This document shows positions 8,412 through 16,664 of a stretch of 42,938 nt of DNA, piece after piece (the stretch's first letter is position 1; every line of letters begins with the position of its first letter). Source of the DNA: an uncultured Clostridia bacterium (lineage in GTDB: Bacteria > Bacillota > Clostridia > Lachnospirales > CAG-274); contig CANQIA010000016.1 of the NCBI GenBank assembly GCA_947624015.1, forward strand, positions 1-42,938, in the 5' to 3' direction. A program made the translations under genes and the position numbers. Under the pieces are notes generated by a model. The model did not search any database. It saw only the letters and a program-made list of their open reading frames with translations, and was not told the origin of the DNA.

Positions 8412-9875
8412 ATGAAATATAGATCTAATATAATTATAATGCTTCTATTATGTGTGATGCTTTTTTTGATTGTAAGTCATGAACCATATGTCCAAGCCAA
8501 TAGTAATAAAAAATTCGCACAGGATCAATATATGACCATAAAAGAAAAGGTTTTTAGCAATAATACATCTTTTGACGCTGCTTATATGAAATCAATAACT
8601 ATGGATATAACCTTTGCTCTTAAGGATTATTATGATACAAAAGAGTATTACGGCTATGATGTAAGGCTTACTGATTTTGCCTGTAAATTATACAATATTG
8701 AAAATTGCATTGATGATAAAACTGTAAGGGAAGATCTGCATACTGCCGCAGGACTTATACTATATGGAGCTGAAAACCAATCAGCGGATGCGTTGGTCTA
8801 CGCTTATGAAATCATAGAAACCCTAAACGCTTTTTTATTTAACTATCCTATTCAACAAGAAAATTTTAATGATTGGTTAATTGAAGCAAATAAAGATGAA
8901 ATAACCAAAATGTACAATGTTTCCAAAACATTTGGCGGTAATTATAATGAGGAAATTGAAAATTTTTTGAAAAAAGCTCCTTATGTTAATATGAAAACGG
9001 ATCATATGTCTGATTCTCTTAAGATAAGAAATGAATATTTGAGAGCTAATTATGCAGCAATAAAAAGCAAATGGAATAATGCCCAAACATTAAATCTCAT
9101 GAAAAGTGTTTCGCAAGAAATGAGTTATTTACATGAAAAATCAACAAAATGGAGAATTCCCGGAAATGTTGATGCTGAAATAAGTTTGGAAGAAAAGTCT
9201 AATATTAATGAGATCAAGCTTAATGTAAAAAAACTTATCGATATATTACCTGAAATTGACGGATATAACATTAGCTTAAAAGATGATTATAACAGGATAT
9301 ATAATTATATGGCTGACTTTAATTCTGAAATATGGACTTCGGATATAGATTTAGATATACTTGAGCTTAGTCGCCTTGCTGATGAATTATATTATTTCTT
9401 CTGTTCAGAAAATTCCAAAGAGTGGATTTACAATAATCATATGGTTTATTTTATAAGTGATACTTTAGAAATAGAAGAAACGGGCTACGATGGAAGAATA
9501 GTGTTTGATGAAGTTGATAAAAGTAAAAAATGTAAATATAAATACAATTTTAAATTTTCCGATGCAAATAATTATATCGATTTCTACCTTAAACCTGTGA
9601 TAAATGGGTTAGATAATATAAAGCTGTTTAGTATAGATGGGATAGATAATCTGACAAATGAAGCTGACATAACTATTATAAATGAAATAGAACATTTAAA
9701 CGCAATGGATATGTTGAAAATTAGCTGCCCATTGAATTCGAAAAATAATGAAACCATAGACTCTCTTAAGTATGGATTTTGTTTTGAAGATAAATATGGG
9801 ACAATTCAGGCATATGGGTTGCAAATTTCCGGTTTTGGGGAAATATGTCTTAAAAATATTATTATTTCATCTTAA
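8412..9875 (+). CDS. Exported protein of unknown function
   Basis: A 487-residue protein I do not recognise. It starts with a clear signal peptide (two basic residues, then IIIMLLLCVMLFLIV, with a likely cleavage after VQA near residue 29). The rest is hydrophilic, rich in Asn, Asp, Lys and Tyr. Residues about 30-290 look mostly helical, and the last 120 look beta-rich (FDEVDKSKKCKYKYNFKF and after). There is no lipobox, sortase signal or SLH repeat. The ATG at 8412 has GAGGAGG upstream. The gene is more AT-rich than the flanks and precedes an SLH protein by 145 bases, so a cell-envelope role is plausible. Confidence 0.75.
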   Translation: MKYRSNIIIMLLLCVMLFLIVSHEPYVQANSNKKFAQDQYMTIKEKVFSNNTSFDAAYMKSITMDITFALKDYYDTKEYYGYDVRLTDFACKLYNIENCIDDKTVREDLHTAAGLILYGAENQSADALVYAYEIIETLNAFLFNYPIQQENFNDWLIEANKDEITKMYNVSKTFGGNYNEEIENFLKKAPYVNMKTDHMSDSLKIRNEYLRANYAAIKSKWNNAQTLNLMKSVSQEMSYLHEKSTKWRIPGNVDAEISLEEKSNINEIKLNVKKLIDILPEIDGYNISLKDDYNRIYNYMADFNSEIWTSDIDLDILELSRLADELYYFFCSENSKEWIYNNHMVYFISDTLEIEETGYDGRIVFDEVDKSKKCKYKYNFKFSDANNYIDFYLKPVINGLDNIKLFSIDGIDNLTNEADITIINEIEHLNAMDMLKISCPLNSKNNETIDSLKYGFCFEDKYGTIQAYGLQISGFGEICLKNIIISS

Positions 9876-10020
9876 AATCCCTAATTTATAAATTGTAAAA
9901 TTTATAATAATATATTATTCCCGAGATAAAATATATATTTAGGTTGACAATTATAAGTACTCTGATTCTAACGGAACAAACTATTATTTTTATAGTTATA
10001 AAGTGAAAAGGGGAGTAACT

Positions 10021-11679
10021 ATGAAAAAAGGAATACTTGCACTGACATTAAGTATACTTATATCCAATATAGTATTTACAAGCTATGATACAGAAGCTGC
10101 AAATTTTTACCTCAACAGCGATATACATATGCTTGAATATAAAAATGATAATATAAATAGCGAAAACCTAAATTCAAGCGATTGGGCAAAGGACAGCATA
10201 GAAAAAGCCATAGTATCGGGCATTGTGCCTAAAGAATTACAATCAGACTATACCGATAAAATAACAAGGCAGGAATTTTGCCGCCTCGCCGTACAGACCT
10301 ATCTTGTAAAGACGAACAGTAAAACCAATATAAGCTATGAAACGCCCTTTGAGGATATAGACGATGATTATGTAACAACAGCCTATTATCTTAAAATAGT
10401 ATCGGGCATAAATGATAATGAATTTGCGCCTTATAAAAATATAACACGCCAGGAAGCTGCCGTTATGTTGAACAATCTGGCTCATGTGCTGAATGTGTAT
10501 GATGACAACCCAAGACAGGAAAAGTATAGTGATGATAATTATTTTGCCCAATGGGCAAGGGATTCCATATATTCTGTCACGGGTATTAAAAGCGGAGATA
10601 CATATGTTATGACAGGTACAAAGCCCAATACATTTTCTCCATGGATGAATTATACAAGGGAACAGGCTATATCCACTATGTGGAGGATATATAATTGCGA
10701 CACAAGGGACTTTGAATTTGTATTAAAGAATACGGCAGGTGACAAGTATATATATTTTGATTATTGGGACAATGATAGCCAATGTATTGCAAGACTCAGT
10801 AAAAATGGCGGCAAACCTGAAATTCTTGCTAAAGAACATTTTATTGAGATCAAAAAAATAACAGACGATCATATATATTACGCATGGAATGATATGAATA
10901 AGGGATATATTTCCCGTATGAATAAAGACGGTACCGACAGTAAAATATTGCTTAAAGACATTAATATATACGATTTGGTCATTAGTAAAAGTAATATATT
11001 TTATTGCCGCTCAAATACAGTCATAATGGCAGATATGGAGGGCAACACAATTTCAGAATTTGTTATACCCGATGAATTTGCAAATATGTCGATAAATGCG
11101 GCAGACGGAAAAATAGTTTATATGAATTTGATGCCAAAGGGAAACGATACACCTTCCGAACCTGTATCAAATCTATATAAATATGATTTTGAAACAGGCA
11201 AGCTTACCGATACGCTTATCAATGGCGGAAGGGCAAGTCTTTATTATAAAGATACCGGTGTTACAGACGGTAAATTCATATATTATAAGGTCACTCAAAA
11301 ATCGGGCTGGTCACAGCCTATGGAAAGCTATTTCATAAATAAATGCGATTTGAACAAGACCGAGGAGATCAATATGGGAGCTTGCGAGTTTGCTAACTCC
11401 GAGAAGCTGTTTCCCTATGGTAATTGTATGTATACTACTGTCTTTGACTGGTCTGCAAATATAGTAAGAGTATTTGCCAACGGCGGCATACAGAGGATAA
11501 CAAATTTTGATCATTATTATGATGATAATATTCTCGTCGATATTTATATTTTGGATGTATGTGATGGCACTATCTATTATATGATGAGCCAATTTGATGC
11601 CGAAAGCGATAATAAAAGCGCTCGGATATGCAGTATAAATACAGACGGCACAAATGATGCCATTTTATATGAATTTTAA
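10021..11679 (+). CDS. S-layer homology domain protein with DUF5050-like propeller
   Basis: A 552-residue exported protein with a signal peptide (MKKGILALTLSILISNIVF). Residues about 40-220 contain SLH motifs (WAKDSIEKAIVSGIVP, ITRQEFCRLAV, NITRQEAAVMLNNLA, YTREQAISTMWRIYN), which anchor proteins to pyruvylated wall polymer. The remainder has repeated strands of the type YIYFDYWDNDSQCIARL, SRMNKDGTDSKIL and CSINTDGTNDAIL, as in DUF5050/WD40-like propellers. I chose the ATG at 10021 because GGGGAG precedes it; a GTG at 10003 is upstream without a site. A TTGACA at 9944-9949 may be its -35. It may bind or sense an extracellular ligand; that is inference. Confidence 0.9.
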   Translation: MKKGILALTLSILISNIVFTSYDTEAANFYLNSDIHMLEYKNDNINSENLNSSDWAKDSIEKAIVSGIVPKELQSDYTDKITRQEFCRLAVQTYLVKTNSKTNISYETPFEDIDDDYVTTAYYLKIVSGINDNEFAPYKNITRQEAAVMLNNLAHVLNVYDDNPRQEKYSDDNYFAQWARDSIYSVTGIKSGDTYVMTGTKPNTFSPWMNYTREQAISTMWRIYNCDTRDFEFVLKNTAGDKYIYFDYWDNDSQCIARLSKNGGKPEILAKEHFIEIKKITDDHIYYAWNDMNKGYISRMNKDGTDSKILLKDINIYDLVISKSNIFYCRSNTVIMADMEGNTISEFVIPDEFANMSINAADGKIVYMNLMPKGNDTPSEPVSNLYKYDFETGKLTDTLINGGRASLYYKDTGVTDGKFIYYKVTQKSGWSQPMESYFINKCDLNKTEEINMGACEFANSEKLFPYGNCMYTTVFDWSANIVRVFANGGIQRITNFDHYYDDNILVDIYILDVCDGTIYYMMSQFDAESDNKSARICSINTDGTNDAILYEF

Positions 11680-11725
11680 AAGGGCATGGATCGGTTTTGA
11701 AATATTGCGCCGAAAACCTCCGCAA

Positions 11726-12607
11726 TTACAACTCAGCTTTTATTTTTTGTATAAACTTTTCCGCAGGTTTTGTAAGCACTCTGTATTTTTTCCAAATTAT
11801 GCTCATGCCGTCTCTTCTTTCGGGAGAGAGCGGACGGAAACAAAGTCTGCTTTCCCCTGATGTATTTATTATTTTGTCAAGGCATATGGCGTAGCCAAGT
11901 CCCTCTTCCACCATGAGTGAGGCGTTGAATATAAGGTTGTATGTTCCTACTATATCAAGCTCAGATATTTCTTTTCCCATCCATTTTGTAAGGGCGCCGT
12001 TGTCCCCCTGCCGTGATATTATGAGCGGCTTGTCCCACAGATCCTCAGGCGTTATTCCTGTTTTTTTCGCAAGAGGCGAGCTTTTTTTCATCAATACTCC
12101 CCAGCTATCCTTAAAAGGCATCTCCAATGAATTGAATCTCGTATTGTCAACGGAGCCGAATACTACTCCGAAGTCGATAAGTCCCTTTTCAAGCTGTTCT
12201 GTTACAAATTCCGAGTTGCCGCTGGATATATGAAAATGTATGCCTTCATATTCTTCATGCAGCTTTTTTGCTGCGCTCGCTATAAAGCGCACGGCATCGG
12301 TCTCTCCCGTGCCTATATGCACATCGCCCACTATATATCGGTCAGAGAGCGCTATCTCCCTTTCTGTTTTTTCCACAAGACTCAATATCTCTTCGGCACG
12401 TTTTCTGAGTATCATTCCTTCGTCTGTGAGAGTGACCTTTCTTGAACCCTTTGTTCCCCTTATAAGAAGCTGTTTTCCAAGCTCTTTTTCCATTGCCTTC
12501 AGTTGTGTTGAGAGCGTGGGCTGAGAAAGATGTAAAGTTTCAGCCGCCCTTATTATGCTCTGTTCTCTTGCTACTGCCAAAAAATACTGTAATACCCTCA
12601 GTTCCAT
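11726..12607 (-). CDS. LysR family transcriptional regulator
   Basis: A 293-residue DNA-binding regulator. Residues 1-60 form the winged helix-turn-helix (MELRVLQYFLAVAREQS, then AAETLHLSQPTLSTQLKAMEKELG), and residues about 90-290 the periplasmic-binding-like effector domain. The length is typical. It is divergent from the operon beginning at 12746, the classical arrangement in which a LysR protein controls its neighbour and itself. Its promoter overlaps a T-N11-A palindrome (12647-12661), which suggests autoregulation. The inducer is unknown. Its 3' end converges on the SLH gene with a 46-base gap. Confidence 0.94.
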   Translation of the reverse strand: MELRVLQYFLAVAREQSIIRAAETLHLSQPTLSTQLKAMEKELGKQLLIRGTKGSRKVTLTDEGMILRKRAEEILSLVEKTEREIALSDRYIVGDVHIGTGETDAVRFIASAAKKLHEEYEGIHFHISSGNSEFVTEQLEKGLIDFGVVFGSVDNTRFNSLEMPFKDSWGVLMKKSSPLAKKTGITPEDLWDKPLIISRQGDNGALTKWMGKEISELDIVGTYNLIFNASLMVEEGLGYAICLDKIINTSGESRLCFRPLSPERRDGMSIIWKKYRVLTKPAEKFIQKIKAEL

Positions 12608-12628
12608 ATTATCACTCCTTTTATTTTT

Positions 12629-12657
12629 ATATTAACACAATTTTCAATAGTTTTCAA
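12629..12657 (-). promoter_or_regulatory. Promoter of the LysR gene
   Basis: On the minus strand TTGAAA (12652-12657), a 17-base spacer, and TAATAT (12629-12634). The -35 lies inside the LysR-type palindrome. Confidence 0.7.
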
Positions 12658-12661
12658 CTAT
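12647..12661. promoter_or_regulatory. LysR-type operator (T-N11-A palindrome)
   Basis: ATAGTT-TTC-AACTAT is a perfect 6+3+6 palindrome with T and A eleven bases apart. It is centred between the divergent LysR gene and the small-protein operon. Confidence 0.65.
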
Positions 12662-12684
12662 ACAAATCTATTATTTATAAGTAT

Positions 12685-12713
12685 TTGCTATTCTTATTTT
12701 TCTGTAATATAAT
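12685..12713 (+). promoter_or_regulatory. Promoter of the small protein-DUF3737-lipoprotein operon
   Basis: TTGCTA (12685-12690), a 17-base spacer, and TATAAT (12708-12713). It lies 24 bases downstream of the LysR-type palindrome, a position suited to activation. Confidence 0.7.
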
Positions 12714-12745
12714 AAATACAGAATAAAGTTACGGTGGTGATAAGT

Positions 12746-12982
12746 ATGAGGGACATTATGCCACACTATTCGCTTGAAGATGCGGTACAGAATATGAAGG
12801 ATGCGGGATGCAGCTCAGAAACGATACATAGCTGCATTTCCTGCATACAAAGGGGCAGAAAAGATGAGCTTATGAAAAAGCTGGACATACAGAGGAGCAG
12901 CCTGCTTGACAAGGTACACGAGGGCGAAAGACAGATAGACTGTCTCGATTATCTTGTGTACAGGCTTGGGGGCAATGAATGA
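12746..12982 (+). CDS. Small conserved protein next to DUF3737
   Basis: A 78-residue soluble helical protein. The pattern SLEDAVQNMKDAGCSSETIHSC, then RGRKDELMKKLDIQRSSLLDK and RQIDCLDYLVYRL resembles small proteins often seen beside LysR or MerR regulators in Firmicutes. The tail resembles the helical C-terminal part of some MerR regulators, but no DNA-binding motif is left. The ATG at 12746 has GGTGGTGA upstream; a GTG at 12734 overlaps that site. It is the first gene of the operon divergent from the LysR regulator. Function unknown. Confidence 0.75.
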   Translation: MRDIMPHYSLEDAVQNMKDAGCSSETIHSCISCIQRGRKDELMKKLDIQRSSLLDKVHEGERQIDCLDYLVYRLGGNE

Positions 12983-13009
12983 ATTTTTCTGTGAAACGGA
13001 GGCTATAAA

Positions 13010-13876
13010 ATGAAAATTATCACAGACAGAACATTTGACGAGGAAAGAGCGCTTTACGAAAGCCGAGGCATAACGCTGAGAAATTGCCGCTTCGAAGGTC
13101 CTGCAGACGGCGAGAGCGCATTGAAAGAAAGCAGCGATATTACGGCTCAAAACTGTTATTTCGATCTCCGCTATCCTCTCTGGCACGATAAGGTCGTTAA
13201 AATAAACGATTCTGAGCTTACTCAGAATTGTAGAGCCGCTTTGTGGTATTCGGAGGATATAGAAATAGAAAACAGCAGGCTCCACGACATAAAGGCGCTG
13301 CGGGAATGCAGGGATATCAGAATAAAAGACTGCGATATAATATCCTCGGAATTCGGCTGGTCGGCAAAAAATATAAAAATGGAGAACACTAACGCTCAGA
13401 GCGAATATTTTATGATGCGCTCCGAAAACTTAGATTTCTGTAATGTTGATTTCAAGGGCAAATATTCGTTTCAGTATATAAATGATGCCATTTTTGAAAA
13501 CTGCGTTTTCGATACCAAAGACGCCTTTTGGCACGGCAGGAACATAACTGTCAGAAACAGTGTTATAAAGGGCGAATATCTTGCCTGGTACTCCGAGGGA
13601 CTTACCTTCATAAACTGCAAAATATCGGGTACTCAGCCTTTTTGCTACTGCAAGGATCTCAAGCTTATAGACTGCGAGATGACAGATACCGATCTTGCAT
13701 TTGAAAGATCCTGTGTAGAGGCAACGCTTACAACAAAGATAGACAGCATAAAAAATCCGCTTGAAGGACATATATATGTGCCTGAGTTCGGCGAACTTAT
13801 AATGGATGATGAGAATGCAAAGTGCAGGGTAATAGCCGGCAGGAAAGTGTTCTGCAATTGTCGCACCTGCGCATGA
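13010..13876 (+). CDS. DUF3737 family protein (right-handed beta-helix)
   Basis: A 288-residue cytoplasmic protein of the DUF3737 family. It has the hallmark start TFDEERALYESRGITLRNCRFEG. Short repeats of the form I-x-x-x-N/D-C/S follow through the whole length (NITAQNCYF-like, IEIENSRL, IRIKDCDI, ITVRNSVI, LTFINCKI, LKLIDCEM), predicting a beta-solenoid. The conserved WHD/WHG motifs are LWHDKVV and FWHGRNI. No enzyme activity is established for the family. The start at 13010 has GGAGGCTATAAA upstream, 27 bases after the small gene. It lies in the LysR-divergent operon. Confidence 0.9.
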   Translation: MKIITDRTFDEERALYESRGITLRNCRFEGPADGESALKESSDITAQNCYFDLRYPLWHDKVVKINDSELTQNCRAALWYSEDIEIENSRLHDIKALRECRDIRIKDCDIISSEFGWSAKNIKMENTNAQSEYFMMRSENLDFCNVDFKGKYSFQYINDAIFENCVFDTKDAFWHGRNITVRNSVIKGEYLAWYSEGLTFINCKISGTQPFCYCKDLKLIDCEMTDTDLAFERSCVEATLTTKIDSIKNPLEGHIYVPEFGELIMDDENAKCRVIAGRKVFCNCRTCA

Positions 13877-13892
13877 TAAAAGGAGAAAAATT

Positions 13893-14408
13893 ATGAAAAT
13901 ATTGTTATTTTGTGTGCCTTTTATTACGGCTTTAATGACATCAGCAGGCTGCGCAGGAATAAATACGACTAAGGAAAACAAAGCGTATGTGCAAACAACG
14001 GAAATAACCGAGGAAACATCAGAAAACAAAGAGGAGGTAAACACGGATATGAAAATGACTATAAAAGCGGGCGATACAACATTCACGGCGACTCTTGAAA
14101 ACAATTCCTCTGTCGAGGCATTGAAGGAAATGATGAAGGATAAGCCCCTTACTCTTGATATGAGCGACTATGCAAATATGGAAAAGGGCGCAGACCTTGG
14201 TAGAACGCTCCCTCAGAACAATGTTCATATGAACACGAAGCCGGGAGATATAATTCTGTATCAGGGCAGGACTCTTGTTATATATTACGACACAAATTCG
14301 TGGAGCCTTACACCAATAGGCAGAATAGAAAATGTAAATGCCGACAGCCTTAAAAAAGCTCTTGGCAGCGGAAATGTCACAGTTTCATTTTCACTCGATA
14401 CAAAATAA
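13893..14408 (+). CDS. Cyclophilin-like domain lipoprotein
   Basis: A 171-residue exported lipoprotein. The signal peptide ends in the lipobox TSAGC, with the lipid-bearing Cys at residue 20. A Thr/Glu-rich linker runs to about residue 50. A cyclophilin-like beta-barrel of the DUF4309/PF18050 type follows, with the characteristic GDTTFTATLENNSSVEALKE, LTLDMSDYANMEKGADLG, PGDIILYQGRTLVIYYD and SLTPIGRI. Such domains are not proven prolyl isomerases. It is the last gene of the LysR-divergent operon, 16 bases after DUF3737, and ends before the palindrome at 14422. Confidence 0.88.
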   Translation: MKILLFCVPFITALMTSAGCAGINTTKENKAYVQTTEITEETSENKEEVNTDMKMTIKAGDTTFTATLENNSSVEALKEMMKDKPLTLDMSDYANMEKGADLGRTLPQNNVHMNTKPGDIILYQGRTLVIYYDTNSWSLTPIGRIENVNADSLKKALGSGNVTVSFSLDTK

Positions 14409-14421
14409 AAATGGACGTTTT

Positions 14422-14463
14422 GCATAAAATTTTCCCGTGACCGGGTCACGGGAAAATTTATGC
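14422..14463. repeat. Palindrome family 1, copy A; probable bidirectional terminator
   Basis: A GCATAAAATTTTCCCGTGACC arm is followed by its complement with a single bulged A. It lies between two convergent genes (stops at 14408 and 14495). A-rich DNA on one flank and T-rich DNA on the other suit termination in both directions. Its core TTTTCCCGTGACC is shared with copies at 15992, 16482 and 20155. Confidence 0.8.
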
Positions 14464-14494
14464 GTTAAAACTCAGGGATAAGCCGAAAATCATT

Positions 14495-14908
14495 TTACAG
14501 AGCCATGAGCAATGTTCCCGCTCCGATCAAAATACAACCGATCACTGATTTTATTGTAAATTCTTCATGCAGAAAAACAAATGCCAATACAAGCGTGATC
14601 ACTACAGACAGTTTGTCTACCGGCACGACCTTTGATGCATTTCCTATCTGCAATGCCTTGTAATAACATAACCATGACGCTCCTGTAGCAAGACCGGACA
14701 AAATCAGAAAGATCCAACTTTTTTGACTGATCATTCTGATCCCGCTTTGCTGATGAGTAACAAACACCATTCCCCATGCCATAACAACAACGACCATTGT
14801 TCGGATCGCTGTGGCAAGATTAGAACCAACGCCTTCGATCCCAACCTTTGCTAATATTGATGTCAATGCAGCGAAAATCGCTGAACCTAATGCTAACCAA
14901 AACCACAT
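14495..14908 (-). CDS. EamA/DMT family half-size transporter
   Basis: A 137-residue membrane protein with a single EamA domain of four to five helices, half the usual ten-helix drug/metabolite transporter. It would need to dimerise. Typical features are the N-terminal WFWLALGSAIFAALTSILAKVGIEG, SWLCYYKALQIGNASKVVPVDKLS, and the LHEEFT-x-x-x-x-IG-x-x-LI-x-G ending. This short form is a known stand-alone subfamily, so it does not look truncated. It lies 26 bases after the ASCH-NUDIX gene in the same direction, probably in one transcript. Confidence 0.9.
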   Translation of the reverse strand: MWFWLALGSAIFAALTSILAKVGIEGVGSNLATAIRTMVVVVMAWGMVFVTHQQSGIRMISQKSWIFLILSGLATGASWLCYYKALQIGNASKVVPVDKLSVVITLVLAFVFLHEEFTIKSVIGCILIGAGTLLMAL

Positions 14909-14934
14909 AGTCCTGCCTCCAATAAAATTTATAC

Positions 14935-15843
14935 TTAATATTGAGATCCGTCAATGATTTTTTTTGCCTGTTTTAATATCGGAAGTTCTCTGTTTGCAAC
15001 AAGCCTTCCCAATTTTGTATCGGAACACTTTTCATATTCTCTGACTGCATTCTCATAATTCATTTTCAATGTGGATAAATGAAAACATTCTATTTCATCT
15101 TGTGTCATATTTTTACTACCAAAGGATTTGACCCTGCAAAGATAGTAATTGTTGATATTATGTCTATGTATTAGGTTGTAATAATCATTTACAACTCCGA
15201 TTTTGCAAATAACTTCGACTTCCGCGCCAAGTTCTTCTTTTAGTTCTCTCTTGACTGCCGAAATCAAGTTTTCGCCATCTTCCACTCCTCCACCGGCTGT
15301 TTCAATTAAAACGGCTTTTCCGAAATCATCATCACGAACGACCCTAACAAAGTAATAATATCCGCAATCATCAAAAACTATAGCTCTGACGATTTGTCTG
15401 TCATGGTCGGTGTACTCAAAATCCCATTCCGAATCCTGTAGCTCTATTTTAATTTCAACCAAATTTTTCATGTTTTTTATTACTTTCTTATTTGTGCTTG
15501 GCTGCAAACTTATCCTGATTCCTATAACACCATATTTTTCTTGCTCCTCTTTGGTATAATATTTATCCATATCATCGGGAGATGCTGTATTTAAATCCTT
15601 TTCTGTATATCCGCATTCTGAAAGAGGTAGCTCCTCATACAAGGCTTTAAAGGAATCAAAAATATACAAGTCGACTACTTTTACTTCAATCGTTTCAAGA
15701 GGATTACTTATATTTGTGAACAATATATTGTCTCCTATCTGAATTTTTTGCCTTTTGCTGTCATATAAACGCAATTCGATCGTCTTGATTCCTTTGCATA
15801 TCATATTAAACGGTGACGGCATAAGCCTCATTGTATGCGTCAT
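14935..15843 (-). CDS. ASCH-NUDIX fusion protein
   Basis: A 302-residue cytoplasmic two-domain protein. Residues 1-115 resemble an ASCH domain (MRLMPSPFNMICKGIKTIEL, KIQIGDNILFTN), a PUA-like fold that binds RNA or modified nucleosides. Residues about 125-300 form a NUDIX hydrolase with the complete box GGVEDGENLISAVKREL then KEELGA, fitting G-x5-E-x7-REU-x-EE-x-GU. The Met in KNMKNLVEIKIEL, where the second domain begins, could be the former start of a separate NUDIX gene. AAGGAAG precedes the ATG at 15843. The likely role is hydrolysis of a modified nucleotide, but the substrate is not readable. Confidence 0.88.
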   Translation of the reverse strand: MTHTMRLMPSPFNMICKGIKTIELRLYDSKRQKIQIGDNILFTNISNPLETIEVKVVDLYIFDSFKALYEELPLSECGYTEKDLNTASPDDMDKYYTKEEQEKYGVIGIRISLQPSTNKKVIKNMKNLVEIKIELQDSEWDFEYTDHDRQIVRAIVFDDCGYYYFVRVVRDDDFGKAVLIETAGGGVEDGENLISAVKRELKEELGAEVEVICKIGVVNDYYNLIHRHNINNYYLCRVKSFGSKNMTQDEIECFHLSTLKMNYENAVREYEKCSDTKLGRLVANRELPILKQAKKIIDGSQY

Positions 15844-15991
15844 TTTTAACTTCCTTTCTGACCTTTGATTTAAAACCTTTGTTTTTTCTTATTAATAAGC
15901 AGGAGCTTATTGCCTTAGTCCTTCAAAAGAGAGTCGTCAGGCAGCCCGTGATATACATATATTTGCTAAGCGTTGCCTTTTCAGGACATGG

Positions 15992-16053
15992 ATTTTCCCG
16001 TGACAGATTTTTCCGTGACCAGATCATGGGAATATTTTAGGTCACGGGAAAAT
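15992..16053. repeat. Palindrome family 1, copy B (nested double copy)
   Basis: Outer arms ATTTTCCCGTGAC (15992-16004) and GTCACGGGAAAAT (16041-16053) enclose a degenerate second copy, TTCCGTGACC-AG-ATCATGGGAA (16011-16032). It looks like one copy inserted inside another. It lies between the 5' end of the ASCH-NUDIX gene and the 3' end of the TfoX-like gene. Confidence 0.75.
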
Positions 16054-16070
16054 TTTGCGCGAGAAGTTGC

Positions 16071-16391
16071 CTATTTCTTCTTTTTCGGCTTTGGTGCCGG
16101 CAGTTCCTCATACATGGCGTTGAATAAACCTATTAAAAACTCTCTATTGTCAACTTCGTCTACCAACAACATCTCTTTTGCTCCCTCATAGGGTAATTCA
16201 TACGGAGCTGTCGGCATATAGCTGATTGCTGCTTTTATTGGTTTTACAAGCAACCTGTCATCATAGATACCGCCTACGATTTTGCCGCGGTAATAGATGA
16301 TAAATTCTCCCATCATAGCCCGATATGTAATTTCATCCAATTCGGATAATTGCCCTAAAATAAATTCCAAATATTCTTTGCTCGACGCCAT
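16071..16391 (-). CDS. TfoX/Sxy N-terminal domain protein
   Basis: A 106-residue cytoplasmic protein matching the TfoX N-terminal domain alone. It has MASSKEYLEFILGQLSELDE, the signature YRAMMGEFIIYYRGKIVGGI, and DDRLLVKP. It ends in a PKPKKKK tail. Stand-alone N-domain proteins are common in Firmicutes and are not shown to control competence. It is monocistronic; its 3' end is 18 bases from palindrome copy B. Confidence 0.88.
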   Translation of the reverse strand: MASSKEYLEFILGQLSELDEITYRAMMGEFIIYYRGKIVGGIYDDRLLVKPIKAAISYMPTAPYELPYEGAKEMLLVDEVDNREFLIGLFNAMYEELPAPKPKKKK

Positions 16392-16481
16392 TATTCCACC
16401 TCAAATCCCAATTATCGATACTTTATTCTACCATACCCAGCCACAAAAAGCAATGTCCGTTGGAAACACGCAGGGTTTCCC

Positions 16482-16512
16482 GATTTTCCCATGACCAGGT
16501 CATGGGAAAATC
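16482..16512. repeat. Palindrome family 1, copy C (perfect)
   Basis: GATTTTCCCATGACC, a central A, and its exact complement: 15-base arms with a one-base centre. It lies between the divergent TfoX-like and leucine-rich-repeat genes, so it cannot be a terminator for either. Confidence 0.8.
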
Positions 16513-16537
16513 ACAAGCTTTACCCCTTGGAATTTTA

Positions 16538-16566
16538 TTGACAAAGAATTTATAAAGTAGTAAAAT
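16538..16566 (+). promoter_or_regulatory. Promoter of the BspA-like gene
   Basis: TTGACA (16538-16543), a 17-base spacer, and TAAAAT (16561-16566), about 100 bases before the start codon. Confidence 0.75.
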
Positions 16567-16664
16567 TCAATTACAGTTTAAGCTGTTATCTGTTACCGAG
16601 ATATGTTTTTGACATAAGGCATAAAAGCTCGGCACAGCGAAAAATATTTTTTGGGAGTGGTTAT

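Noticed and set aside
9944..9972. Promoter for the SLH gene (TTGACA at 9944)
   Set aside because: The -35 is perfect but no convincing -10 lies at 16-18 bases (TTCTAA or TCTAAC), so I mention it without listing it.
13430..14104. Minus-strand hydrophobic frame of 224 codons
   Set aside because: It overlaps the DUF3737 and lipoprotein genes on the opposite strand. Its hydrophobicity arises from reading the reverse of polar beta-helix codons.
14495..14908. EamA protein as a truncated pseudogene
   Set aside because: Single-domain EamA proteins of about 140 residues form a known family. The start, the end and the ribosome binding region are intact.
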